Origin: Cheilinus undulatus
Lineage: Eukaryota; Chordata; Actinopteri; Labriformes; Labridae
Assembly (NCBI RefSeq): GCF_018320785.1
Contig: NC_054868.1
Location: 44,957,874 to 45,021,873, forward strand
DNA: 64,000 nucleotides
Direction: 5' to 3'
The notes under the pieces: model-generated
Databases searched by the model: none
What the model was told of the DNA's origin: nothing
What the model saw: the letters and a program-made list of their open reading frames with translations, nothing else
Shown here: positions 1 through 11,700 of the stretch, in pieces
Numbering within the stretch: position 1 is the stretch's first letter
Layout of the letters: each line of letters starts with the position of its first letter
Program-made: the position numbers and the translations under genes

Positions 1-199
1 TGCTGTTTGTTTGTGCTGCTCACTGGAAAGCAACCTGACTTCATCTGTCCACACAAACATTTGTGTGTCAGCCATGTTTGTCTGTTGACACCACCAGGAG
101 GAAGGAAAGGTGTGCATGCATGTGTTTCATTGTCAGTCACACTGCCATCTACTGGCCTGGCACGCATACTACCGCAGTTGCAGGCACTTTAGTGGATCT

Positions 200-1250
200 G
201 ATTGACATTTAAACACCGCCCACCGCATGCCCACCGACAATCATCCTATCAATCATCTCGTTTTGCTACTGGGTGTTTTTCTGCCAAGTTTCATGGCTTT
301 TCAAGTTCTGTAAGCACTAGATAATTCTACTTCCTGTTACATGGCAAATGAAAAATTGTCACTGCCACGCCATTTTAGGTAAGGACTCTTGACCTCAAAA
401 TTTGAGTAATATCAACTTTGAGGGATGTGCCTGGGCTAATTTCAGCAGGATTTGGCCAATCTTGTAATAAATTAAAATTTTAGTGAGCACCAGCAACTTT
501 TATCACATGATGAAGCTTTTCATTTCAAGGGGCCGCCATGGCCATGCCTTTTGACTAATGAGAAAAAATAACTTTGGATCTAAGACATCTCTTCTTGCTC
601 TACACCAAAGACCAAGTAGTTTGGATGAATGCCCTAGGACGAGTTCATTCAAATACGACCCCTAAAATATGCCTTGTTTTAACAAAATATTCAAAACGGC
701 CGACTTCCTGTTTGACTTACGATATGGGTCCAAAAGATTTTTTGTGTGTCCTGACATGACACATCTGCCCACACATGTTCGAAATCCTGTGTTAAACCTG
801 CTGGGGGGGCTGAATTTTTTAAATGTTCTAGGGGGCGCCATTGAGCCAATAGGCCACGCCCACCTACAAAATGAATATCAATAATCTCAGAATGCCAATG
901 ATATTTTTTTTGGTCAAGTTTCATTGCTCTAGATGTCTTACAACCATTTGAAAAATCTACTTCCTGTTTCATGGCAAACAAAAAATCGCCCTTTAACATA
1001 GCCATTTGACCATTGTATATGTGTAAGGCCAACTCCTTGGGAACTGCCTGAGTGAATTTCAGAATGATTTGTCCAACCGTGTAGGTACTGCGACGTGAAA
1101 TTCAGGAGTAGTGACTTTCCTTTGCCAGAGGGTGGCGCTGTACAGTTTTTCAAAATTTCAAGTATGGATGTGTTCTGGCCTGGTCTGCTATCAAGCACAT
1201 GAAATTTGTCTCAGATATGACCATGTTTACTAGACTTATGACTGTTTAAA
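200..1250. repeat. Dispersed noncoding repeat, two diverged tandem units
   Basis: Two related blocks lie in tandem. Both carry a CACGCCCAC-like start, a CAAGTTTCAT block, then CTACTTCCTGTT followed by CATGGCAAA, and finally an AATTTCAG..GATTTG.CCAA block (about 235-520 and 838-1130). The period is roughly 630 bp. A related sequence occurs again at about 7920-9330. No coding potential is visible. The family was not identified; it looks like a widespread fish repeat. Boundaries are approximate. Confidence 0.5.
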
Positions 1251-1799
1251 CATTTTTTTGCAAGACAAAATGACATTTCTTGACTTTGTCGCCCCGCCGA
1301 GTCCATGCCCTCTGACAAAAAGTCAATTTTATTTTTTACAAAGCTAAATCCACTTCTTTAGTCCTTCCTGACACAAATTTGAAGTGCATCCCACTTGGCA
1401 CCTTTTGTCCTCCCAGGTCAAATTGACCCGGTCTGTTTTGACTGTTTATAAAGCATGAGGAATAATATGATTACCAATTTCTTTGATTTTTAGTTAACTT
1501 GTTTCCAACATGTTGACATTTATTTCACATTTGTTTTTGTTATTTATGGTATGACAGACCTCGTTTACATGAAATTATACCTAAGTTTTTTTAGGTGAAA
1601 AAAGCAGGAATTCTGAATTATTCTGGTTTTGATCTGAGGCACTCTAGTTGATGGAACATCACAGTCTGGTATATTTCAAAGTTTCTTCAGAATATTGTTT
1701 TGACACCATCTGAAATTTTTGAGTGGCAGCAAATAGTCACACCTGTTGTCCTCAAGGGTCAAATTGACCTGTTCTTTCTTTTTTCTTCTTCTTCTTCTT

Positions 1800-2505
1800 T
1801 TTTGTTTATTATTATCTTGTGGCATATTTTGTTTATTTTTAATCTAGTAGCAGATTTTGTTTATTATTATCTTGTGGCATATTTTTCTCATTTTGATCTT
1901 GTTGCATGTTTTGGTCATTGTTATCGTGTGGCTTATTTTGTTTATTATTATCTTGTGGCATATTTTGTTCATTGTTATCTTGTGGCATATTTTGTTTATT
2001 TTTAATCTTGTGGCATATTTTGTGTATTTTTAATCTTATGGCATATTTTGTTCATTTGTTATCTTGTGGCATATTTTGTTTATTTTTAATCTTGTGGCAT
2101 ATTTTGTTCATTGTGATCTTATGGCATATTTTGTTCATTGTTATCTTGTGGCATATTTTGTTTATTTTTAATCTTGTGGCATATTTTGTTCATTGTTATC
2201 TTGTGGCATATTTTGTTTATTTTTAATCTTGTGGCATATTTTGTTTATTTTTAATCTTGTGGCATATTTTGTGTATTTTTAATCTTATGGCATATTTTGT
2301 TCATTTGTTATCTTGTGGCATATTTTGTTTATTTTTAATCTTGTGGCATATTTTGTTCATTGTGATCTTATGGCATATTTTGTTCATTGTTATCTTGTGG
2401 CATATTTTGTTTATTTTTAATCTTGTGGCATATTTTGTTCATTGTTATCTTGTGGCATATTTTGTTTATTTTTAATCTTGTAGCATATTTTGTTTATTGT
2501 CATCT
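1800..2505 (+). repeat. AT-rich minisatellite, 27-28 bp unit
   Basis: About 25 head-to-tail copies of a unit built around CTTGTGGCATATTTTGTT plus a variable TATTTTTAAT or CATTGTTAT tail. From 1983 to 2480 the array shows a higher-order duplication of 249 bp; for example the variant TGGCATATTTTGTGTA is at 2011 and again at 2260. The open frames here are repeats of the unit and not genes. Confidence 0.9.
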
Positions 2506-2629
2506 GGTCCCCAGTTAGGGTAAGAGCATATCAAAGATGTGAAATGAACATGTTTACACGTGTGTATCTTGTGTGTTGTATTAAAGTCTAAGGCATTCCT
2601 GAGAGTTGGAACACCTGTTGAGTTGTGTT

Positions 2630-2946
2630 TGAGTGTGTGTGTGTGTGTGTGTGCGTGCATGTGTGCGTGTGTGTGGAGGATTGTGTTCATGTGCATGTGT
2701 AGCCCCATACATATCAATGAGAAGTGATGAAATCAGGATTACAAATCCGTGAGGTTGTTTGTTTAGTGAGTCAGTACGTAGGTGTGTGTGTAGGTGTGTG
2801 TGTGTGTTGTGGTGGTGATGGGAGGTGGGATTTAGCCCCATACAGGCCAAATAGAAGTTGTGATGAAATTAGTTTTATAAATATGTAGTTGAGTTTTGTT
2901 TGTGTGAGTGTGTGTGTGTCTGTGTGTGTGTGTGTGTGTGTGTGTT
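2630..2946. repeat. (TG)n microsatellites
   Basis: Three TG-rich tracts, at about 2631-2675, 2779-2813 and 2901-2945, the last ending in a run of G. They lie in two similar blocks that share AGCCCCATACA and AGTTGTGATGAAAT or AGTGATGAAAT flanks, so the blocks themselves are probably tandem duplicates. Confidence 0.85.
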
Positions 2947-3284
2947 GGGGGGGGGGTTATGCATGTGTGTGTCTGTTTAAGGTCATTTTGTGTATGTATG
3001 TGTATTTGTATGAATGTATGTGCGCTGGAAAGTGTAGTACTGTCATCCATTGCACCACTAAATGTGGCCAGGTCAAATTGACCTAGGAAGACAACAGATG
3101 CTATAAATTTTTATTAGACACATATAGTTAAATGGAAATTTTCCTTTTTTTTTTTTTTTTAAATTTTTACTTGGGAAGAGCATAGCATGGAATCATCGAT
3201 GTCATTTTCAGGCAATCATATGGAAGAAAACCAAATATGTTTTAATTTTCAGAATCTGGTAATTGACCCAAAGACAACAGGAGG

Positions 3285-3766
3285 ATGAAGCTATACAATA
3301 AAGCAATGGGCAGTGTTGACCTGCTTGATCAATTTGTCAGTCTGTACCGTACAGAAATTCGGTCCCTGAGAATGATCACACATGCTTTTGACATGGCTGT
3401 GGTCAACAGTTGGTTGGAGTATAGACTGGACGCCAAGAGGGCCAATATCCAGACCAAAGACATCCAGGATCTCCTCCATCTCAAGATGAATGTGGCCCAT
3501 TGTCTGGTGAGAGTCCATAAAACAGTGGCAGCAAAACGTGGAAGACCCAGTGTGTTTCCAGAACCACAGCTTGCCCCCACAGATCAGTTCACAGACCAGT
3601 TCAAGATGTAAGGCCTCTAAGTGAAGTGCAGTATGACATGGTTGACCACATACCAAATTATGATGACGAGAAAGAGGCTGCCAGATGCAAGGTGCCGAAC
3701 TGTACAGGAAAAACACACGTCTTTTGTGACAAGTGCAACATCCACCTGTGCTTTGTGCCACACTGA
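3285..3766 (+). pseudogene. piggyBac-like transposase, C-terminal remnant
   Basis: The open frame from 3285 reads YNKAMGSVDLLDQ, then YRTEIRS and a helical region of about 100 residues. This is the signature around the third catalytic Asp of piggyBac/PGBD (DDE_Tnp_1_7) transposases. The frame stops at about 3609; one frame over it continues (VRPLSEVQYDMVDH) into a cysteine-rich tail with CKVPNC, CDKC and a further Cys, like the PGBD C-terminal zinc ribbon. A stop closes it at 3764-3766. The N-terminal two thirds, with the first catalytic residues, was not found. This is a dead remnant: 5'-truncated and frameshifted at about 3605. Confidence 0.8.
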
Positions 3767-4440
3767 AACTGCTTGAAGGATACTCATCAAAAATTAGATT
3801 ACATGAAAACATCCACAAGCTGATGTCTTCTGAAGTTCCAATTCCATTCCAGGTAAACATGTTATCAGTTCATAAAGCCTACTCTGAAAAGTACAGTTAT
3901 GTGTTGGAAATTCCATGATAGTTCCAAGAAGGCAAAACTGATGTTTTTAAAGGTAACAGTATCTGCAATCATACATCTATTGTCTTTATGTGCATGTTCA
4001 TATTTCGTCATAGCATTTCCCTCACTTCTTGCAGGCTCTGGGTTATCCTGGTGATGACCTCACTGCTGTTCCCTACCCACACTGTGATTCATGTGCATGT
4101 TCAGAACTGTACACAGACTCAAAAGAAATGCAAATATCCAGATCCAGATGTTTAGGTCTTACCTGATTGATTATCATGTGGGAAAACTCAGCCTTATTTC
4201 TCTTAAGTTTTTATGACATTTTACGCCCGTCTCATTGTGGCGTCCATTGGAATGGACATGTAAAAATACTATTAAAAACACGAGTTAGCAAAAATGTGTT
4301 GTTCCACTTTGTTTTTATATTGGAGAGGAGTCAGACTCAGTTTAAAAACTTTTTTTTTGTAATAAAATTATTCAGATCCCATAACTGCAGTCACTGATGT
4401 CTGATCTAATAAAACTTGATACTAATAAACTCCTCTTGGT
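3767..4440. other. Gene-free stretch between piggyBac remnant and cyp3a promoter
   Basis: No conserved coding exon was recognised. It probably includes the 3' noncoding part of the piggyBac-like element. Several AATAAA strings occur without a recognisable gene upstream. Confidence 0.4.
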
Positions 4441-4453
4441 CTCTGTTGTCAAT

Positions 4454-4612
4454 TATTTACATAGCTTTGCATGCTGCCTTGGATAACCTCCCACATACTT
4501 CCTTTACCCCCACAACAGGTCAGTCCAGCTGGGTATAAAAAAGCTTTGGATTTGATTTGTGGCTTCAGTGGAACTTTTTCTGCCACTGACTGACGACGGG
4601 AAAGGTGCAGAG
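4454..4612 (+). promoter_or_regulatory. cyp3a: cyp3a core promoter and 5' UTR
   Basis: A TATA box (TATAAAA, 4534-4540) lies 73 bp before the start ATG, so transcription probably begins around 4565. An AGGTCA nuclear-receptor half site is at 4517-4522 and a FOXA-like TATTTAC at about 4454-4460. CYP3A genes are known to be induced through PXR-type receptors and liver factors. A single half site is weak evidence, and no paired element was found close by. Confidence 0.6.
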
Positions 4613-5723
4613 ATGGGCTACCTGTTCTTTTTCTCCACTGAGACATGGACCCTCCTGGTCACCTTTGTTACTCTCTTATTTGTGTAAGTGTTGAAGAACC
4701 ACTGTCTGGCTTATTTATCTGTGTTTGTTAGCATGTTTGAGTGTGACAAAAATTAGGGATGGGAACAATTAATCGATGATTGATTAATTGGTCATTAAGA
4801 ATTTGGTCGATAATGGGGACTTTAGTCGATCTGATGTTGGCATTTAATAAAGAGACTGAACACGTCTTACTCTGCACTGCATAACAATATCTACCGTCAT
4901 GACATTGTGAGTGGGTTTTTTTTTTGTTTGTTGTTGTTTTTTATGAGGCCCACTCTCCGTTATGCGATGAGCAATTGACTTTGGATTCCTTCTAACTTTA
5001 TTTTGTGAAAAAAAAATGGCAGCCAACTAAGGCTTTTGTTTGTTGTGGTTGTTTTGGGGTTTGAAAAGTTTTTTGAGATGCTTGCATATCTTTATGCACG
5101 TCCCCACAATAGGTAATACAATAGACCATGCCTTGTTTATGTTTAAGAGCCCTAGGCTTTCGAAGGGTGAAAATAAATAAATATATATATGTATATATAT
5201 ATTGCTTTACACATTTATTAGACCACCCTAACCCTAACCAAATTAAGGTTTATGCCACAGCTGTCCTAAATTAACAGCACTGGTAATCACCAAAATCATT
5301 TTTATGTTTCTGCAATGGTTAATACACCAAATGATATTTTTTAATGCTAAAATATAATAATTATTGTTATCCATGAATTTTCAAATTTACTGATTTTCAA
5401 AAAAACTGAAAAAATAGTAAAGCACATTATTATTTCTTGATTAATATGTCAAATTATAGTTATTTACTTGCATTCCTGAAGAGGAAAATGAGTTTTAGTG
5501 GTTGAATGTTATGCTTGATTAATTTCTGATTTCTCAGAGCGGCCCAGTGAGTCGACTCAAATTTGGGTATAAAAAGGTGAATTCAGTTTGAAATTCCTCA
5601 TTCTTGTTCAAAATGGTAAAACCCTAGCTCACTGAAAATGAAAGAGTCCACATTAAAGCACTTCATGATGCTGGATGATCTCTGAGACAAATATGACAGG
5701 TGGTCTAATAAATTTGTTAAGCA

Positions 5724-5768
<45 letters not shown>

Positions 5769-8700
5769 CATGTATAAATGTTTTTAAACATATATAACGA
5801 TTAATCAATTAATCAATTAATTAATCTTTAACATTATACATGCTCGAGTTGGCAGGTTTCTTCCCAGCGCCCATCCCTAATAAAAATCTTTTTTTTTCTC
5901 TTTTATTTGTTTTTTTAACACAGGTATGCCATGTGGCCGTACGACACATTCAAGAAAATGGGCATTCCTGGTCCCACTCCGGTGCCTTTTTTCGGCAACA
6001 TGCTGGCATATAGAAAGGTTGGTAAATGAGGCGTCACACCAGATGTAACCGGCTGATTACGGATTGTTGGTGACGCTGCGCTCATCCCCGGGGGAAAAAT
6101 TCACCTGTCGGAGCTCACCTTGCTCTCTGCAGCATTTCCGGTTCCGGGGGCAGAAGGGCGCTGATTGTTGCCAAGGTTGTGTTGTGTTTGCCTTTATATG
6201 TGCCTTTTGTGCTTTGCTGGGCTTTCGTGAGCGACGAGCTGGGAATGCCGTTGTCGAGTCGCGGACAGCCGAGATTGCCACTGTTGCCTTATTTTGCCTT
6301 GCTTTAGTTTGTTTAGCCTTGCTTTAGCTTATTTAGCCTTGCTTTAACTTGTTTAACCTTGCTTTACTTTGTTTAGCCTTGCTTTAGCTTGTTTAGCCTT
6401 GCTTTAGCGTGTTTAGCCTTGCTTTACTTTGCCTTATTGCTAGGGTTGCCACCTGTGTGCATAAAAACAGGAACAACCCACAACCCTCGGGTCCACAGCC
6501 ACCACGGGCCTGTGCCACGTCTACTATTACTACTCTTTTTAGCTTTTTTGTGTAGGCCTACTAATACTTTTTGAGTGTTCTGAAAACTTCTGATTTTAAT
6601 CACGTTATTTTTGGGGAAAATAATCGTACTTTTGCCATATTACACAGCATCTACAAAAATAAAAAGTTAAAGAATGGTGGTCACAAACAAAAACATTACA
6701 GCGTCTACAAAACAAAAACAATAAATTGAAGAGTGGTAATCCAAGCTTTCCATCAGTTAGGTGAAAGTAGCCAACTATTTGACCTTTGCTCTCACCAGAC
6801 AGTCAGCACATAGAGAACGACTTCTGAAAACAGTGCAATTTGCAGATACACTGCAATTCAATTTTAAAGGTGTGCTTTCAATTAAACAGCATAGTTGAAG
6901 ATTCATATTCCCTTGTTGTTTTGAAAAAGTTATATTTGTCATTAACCCCACCGCTCCAATGTCAAACCTAACTATTTATTACTCCCTTACATAAGCTTTA
7001 AGTGAATTCATTTTTAAATTTACTTGAATACATTTACAGACCAGCCATTTTATTTCTGCTAAGGTGAATTTTATTCAATGATACTACACTTTTACTTGAG
7101 TGGATTAGTCTTTTAGTCTTCTCCCTTTTAAATCATAACTTAAAACACCAATGCTACCACAGTTTGGACTAAAATATTTGTTATATGTCCATGTTATGTA
7201 CTAAGATAGATAATAATCATGTTTTAAATTTGAATGTAGGGATCAGTATAAGTACTTCTAAACTTTTACATTATTATGAAAAATACACAGGAATCTCTAC
7301 TAACAGTTTTCAATCTGGGCAAAACATATGTAAAAAAAACTCTCTAAGGACTGTTTGATTTATTAATAAATGCTGGGTTTTTTCTGCTTGGCTAAACTTA
7401 TATCACATTTGTTATCTCCACATGCCAACTGAAGCCACACCCCACTGCTGTGTTGCTTCTCCGCTAAGCTGAGAGGATCTCAGACAGACAGAAAAACCTC
7501 CTGATCGTTAAGTTTGAGAAGATTCATGATGTCCCATGAATGGAACTCCCATCAAAACATGCTTAAATAATGTTAATACTGACCGCAAAGCCTGTCTTCT
7601 CTTACTCTCAGAGGTCTAAGCTAGATTTGAATCTTAAAAGGAGTTTCACTTGATTTTAAATGAACATTTCTTATAGTCTCAGTAGAGTGACACTGTTTGA
7701 TAGTTTTTACCACTTTATTTTAGCAGTCTGTGTCATTGCTTATAGAACCATCAGCCAATATGGGTCAAAATGCTCTTTCCAGAAATAATTTTCTCTTAAA
7801 GATAACTTTAATGATACAACTGCATAATGGTACAAGGCAACAAGGGATATGGGGGAGAAAGGACTTTTTAATTTTGGATGGTGACTTGAGAAAAGTATGC
7901 CAAATGCAGTGAAACTCAAGCTTAGCTCGGGCTGCAAGCAGCACTGAAGGGCTCTCACACCCAGTGCATGGCGAGCGTCGGTGTAAAACAATTCTTGGTA
8001 CACCATGCAGTGTGCTCTTGCACAGCAGAGAGAGTGAGGAGAGTCCTCCCTGGACTGTGATTAAGTAAAAACAGTATGAGCATGTTGCACTTAATATATG
8101 AGGTAGTACTGGCTGTCAACACTAGGTGTCAGTATGAAAACCGAGATGTGATCTGGGTAGGATTGATATTTTCATTACTTCAAATTGAAAGAATATTGGA
8201 AATTTTATTTCAGAGGTGTTACTGTTTTTTTTACAGCAGGTGGTGCTACAGCAACACCATTAAATTAACCTTTGAATGTGTAGAGGGGAAGACCTTGATC
8301 ATACAACAGAAATATGAATGAAATCAGATGTGGCATATGAGAGTCGTGTCAACCTTCTGTCAAATTGCCGACATATCAAGTGCTCGCCATCACCACTGAG
8401 ACATCCTTTAATAAAACATGTACGTGTTGTGGACAAATACTCAAGCTGTTCTTATAAAATCAGAGCTTGATAGGTTTAATACAGTAAGAGAAATAAATAA
8501 ATTTATCACTTCCTGTTGCCAGTGGGGGAGCTGTCATGAGATAGTTGCATGTGGGTGTGTTCAGTGTGATGCTGTTGTGTTGCCTGAGAATGTTGAAAAC
8601 CACAGAATGATGTATGCAAAAGTTACAACTTATATTGAAATTGAGATGAACCTGGTGGACTTCCTGTTGGGATTTGGACACATGGGTCCAAGAGGCTTTT

Positions 8701-11700
8701 TGTAGGTCTTATGATGACCCATATGTAGACCCAAAATCTTAAGCCTAGGATGAATAGTGTGCAGGAGCCAAATGTTTTTGAGACAAAAATCAGAGGAGGA
8801 AATGTCCAACTGGCAGAGGGGGGCGCTGTGACAAAGTAATGATACTGATGCATGAATGTATCCAGGATCAATGTGTGATCACCCCTGTGGAGTTCGGTGA
8901 TGATTGACATTATTACTTAAAGGTTGTAAGGCACAATTGGTGCATTTTCACTGCAAAACATATACAAAAAAAAATAGTGTAAGTCTGGGCCCTATCATGT
9001 CTCCACCCTATAGTGAAAAGTCACTTTTCACACAACTTCAACTGTCCAGGTTGTCTAGTATAAGCAAAAAAAAAAGTCTGGAGTCAATCAGATAAAATCA
9101 TTTGGACTAGATTGTTAAAAAAGTGCAATGTGTCCATCGGTAAAAAGCAAGAATTTGACCTTAAGCTGTTTGTTGTGTTTCCTGTACATTTTCTTGAATA
9201 TATGTGTACTAGTTTTCATGCATGTAGGTCTTACCCAGTCCCACATCTCATGTTTGGGGCCACTGACTATATTTGAACTTAATTTATCTAATCCAGTGAA
9301 AGATAAGACTGCACTTCCTGTTTCCATCAGTGTTTGTTAATATTTGCTCAAATGTACACAAGGCTGAGTTATGATGCTGGAAATTGCTTTTCCTAAATAG
9401 GAAATATAAACAAAGCCAGCAAAGATAGTCCTCAGTGTGGCTTTTAGGTAAGAATCAAGCATATGCATATAAGATATGCACACACAGCTAGGTGCATTGT
9501 ATCTGTTTATATGACAATGAGATATTGCTTCGCATGTGTAGTTCTAGTTTTGTTCTTCTTCCATTGTAACACAATGACAGAGATGGTTTGAGGGTATATG
9601 TACCAGATAGTCTGTCCTTATATGATTTAGAATGGTCTTGAAAAGGATGCATTTTTGAACCATTACTGACACATTCCCACTAGGGGCCCACTTTCTATCC
9701 AAAGGGGCCCACTTGCGCCACAAGCCCGACTGCCCACAGTTACAGCTCTGCATCTAAATATGAAATTTTAAGGCACTATTTCACCTTTCACCACAAAAGT
9801 GTCTCTGTACATTTTGAAATATGATCCCTTCAGTTTGATAAGGTTTATTCATTTTTGTTTTGCGAGTTGTTGCTGCTGTGAAGTGAAGATGTGATCACAC
9901 AGCTGACTTTTCATGTGTTTAGTAGGGAGGAGAGGCCTTTTCTCTGCCATATAGCTCAGATCAGTGGAGGGTATTGATTGTTGTCCTGTTAAAATAAACT
10001 GATGTTGATTTAGAATATAATCTTCTTGTCTGTTTAGGGTTTCTTCAAACTTGATAAAGACTGCTACAAGAAATATGGTAAAACATGGGGGTAAGTCTGC
10101 CTACTTCACTGAGAATTTTTGCATTTATCTCATGTAAATTTAATTGTTTCCTCTGAGCTGCTTGTCTGTTGACATTGAACATCTCCTTACATGGTGCTAT
10201 AATGCTGATTTTACAAAGTGAATTTGTCTGACTGCACAGAAATGTCCCTCATGATTATCATTTTCTCTTCACTTTCTGTTTCTAGCATTTTCGATGGTCG
10301 TCAGCCTGTGCTGTGTATCACAGACCCCGCCATGGTCAAAACTGTTCTGGTCAAGGAGTGTTACTCTCTCTTCACCAACCGCAGAGTATGTACCCTTTCA
10401 CTAAAACTCATTCATTCACTCATAAAGGTTTTGTGCTTCTTATCCTAACTCTCTTTCTAACCGTGTTAGAACCTCTACCTAAATGGACCCCTGTATGACG
10501 CTGTGTCCACTGCTGAGGACGATCAGTGGAGAAGGATCCGCAGCGTCCTCTCTCCTTCCTTCACCTCAAGGAAGCTGAAAGAGGTACAGGCTTCTACTAT
10601 GCTCAAAATTCTTTGTTTTAAACATTTTCAACTTTTTTGTGACCCCTCGCAACTATCTTGTAGTACTTTTGGGTGTCTTAAAAATAGCCTGTTTAAAGAT
10701 GTAGCCTCTGTGCGTTGTCTATTGGCTCTTCTACATCTTTTTTGTTGCCATAATTTAAAAAATGCTGTGAAGATGGTTACTTTAATCTGGTGGTTGACAT
10801 GGATTGACTCACTCCATTTTTTAAACTATTTTATTGCCGCTGGCAATACCACTAAATATGGGCCAGTTACCCCTGAGCCGATAGTCTAGCAGTGCCTCTT
10901 TAACAGCTTTTCTTCTTCATTTCAGACCCATAATATCTTGCATCCCAATTAAATATTCTGTTTTTTTTTTTGCCCTCCTGTATTCTATTTAACCTGTTTG
11001 TTATCATTCCCATCTGCCTCGTTCTGATCCTCAGATGTTTGACATAATGAAACGCCACTCTGCTAACCTGATCAGTAATATGAAAAAGAAATCCGACAGA
11101 GATGAGCCCTTGGAGCTGAAAGAGTAAGAACACCAATGATCCAACATTTCAAGTTTTGTCGTTCAGAAAATGTCTGAAATCCAGTCAGTATAAGTGTGAA
11201 AGTCAGTATTTGATGTGTCTGTGTGCTCTTTAGGTTCTTTGGACCTTACAGTATGGACGTAGTGACCAGCACAGCCTTCAGTGTAGACATTGACTCACTC
11301 AACAACCCCTCAGACCCGTTTGTCATTAACATCAAGAAGATGCTAAATTTTGACCTGTTAAACCCACTCCTCCTCCTTGTTGGTACAAAATTAACTTTTG
11401 TGTTTAAAAAAATATTTTTTACAATTTTGAACATTTGTTGTCACATTAACCAACAACATTTACACCGTGTTCCAAATTATTATGCAGATTGGATTTTAGT
11501 GTCATAAACATTCAATTTTTGTTCTTCAGTTAAACTCATGGATGGTATTGTGTCTCAGGGCTCTATTGATCACTGAAATTAATCTCAGACACCTGTGATA
11601 AATAGTTTTCCAGGTGAGCCCAATTAAAGGAAAACTATTTAAGAAGGACGTTCCACATTATTAAGCAGGCCACAGGTTTCAGCAATATGGGAAAGAAAAA

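Larger units (their letters stand above)
1743..3099. repeat. Inverted-repeat-bounded block (possible DNA-transposon derivative)
   Basis: About 30 bp around 1740-1769 and the reverse complement of about 3071-3099 match at 24 of 30 positions. Both contain CTGTTGTC and the palindrome-like core GGTCAAATTGACC. A third core lies at 1416-1428, in the same orientation as the left arm. The enclosed 1.3 kb is mostly minisatellite and TG microsatellite. This looks like a nonautonomous DNA transposon whose interior expanded, and it may be related to the piggyBac-like fragment just downstream. Confidence 0.45.
4754..5879. mobile_element. hAT-like nonautonomous element in cyp3a intron 1
   Basis: The termini are TAGGGATGGG at the left and CCCATCCCTA at the right, perfect 10-bp inverted ends. 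They are flanked by ACAAAAAT (4746-4753) and ATAAAAAT (5880-5887), an 8-bp target duplication with one mismatch, which is diagnostic of hAT insertion. The subterminal sequence is rich in ATTAAT/ATCGAT. No transposase is present. A Tc1-derived element is nested inside. Confidence 0.8.

Noticed and set aside
1700-2475. Several 70-106 residue open frames rich in WHILFI/VAYFVY repeats that look like membrane proteins
   Set aside because: They are direct translations of the 27-28 bp minisatellite unit, overlap in several frames, and have no independent start or domain.
5223-5237. Telomere-like ACCCTAACCCTAACC
   Set aside because: Only two to three repeats, located inside a Tc1-like element in the middle of a gene; no telomeric array.
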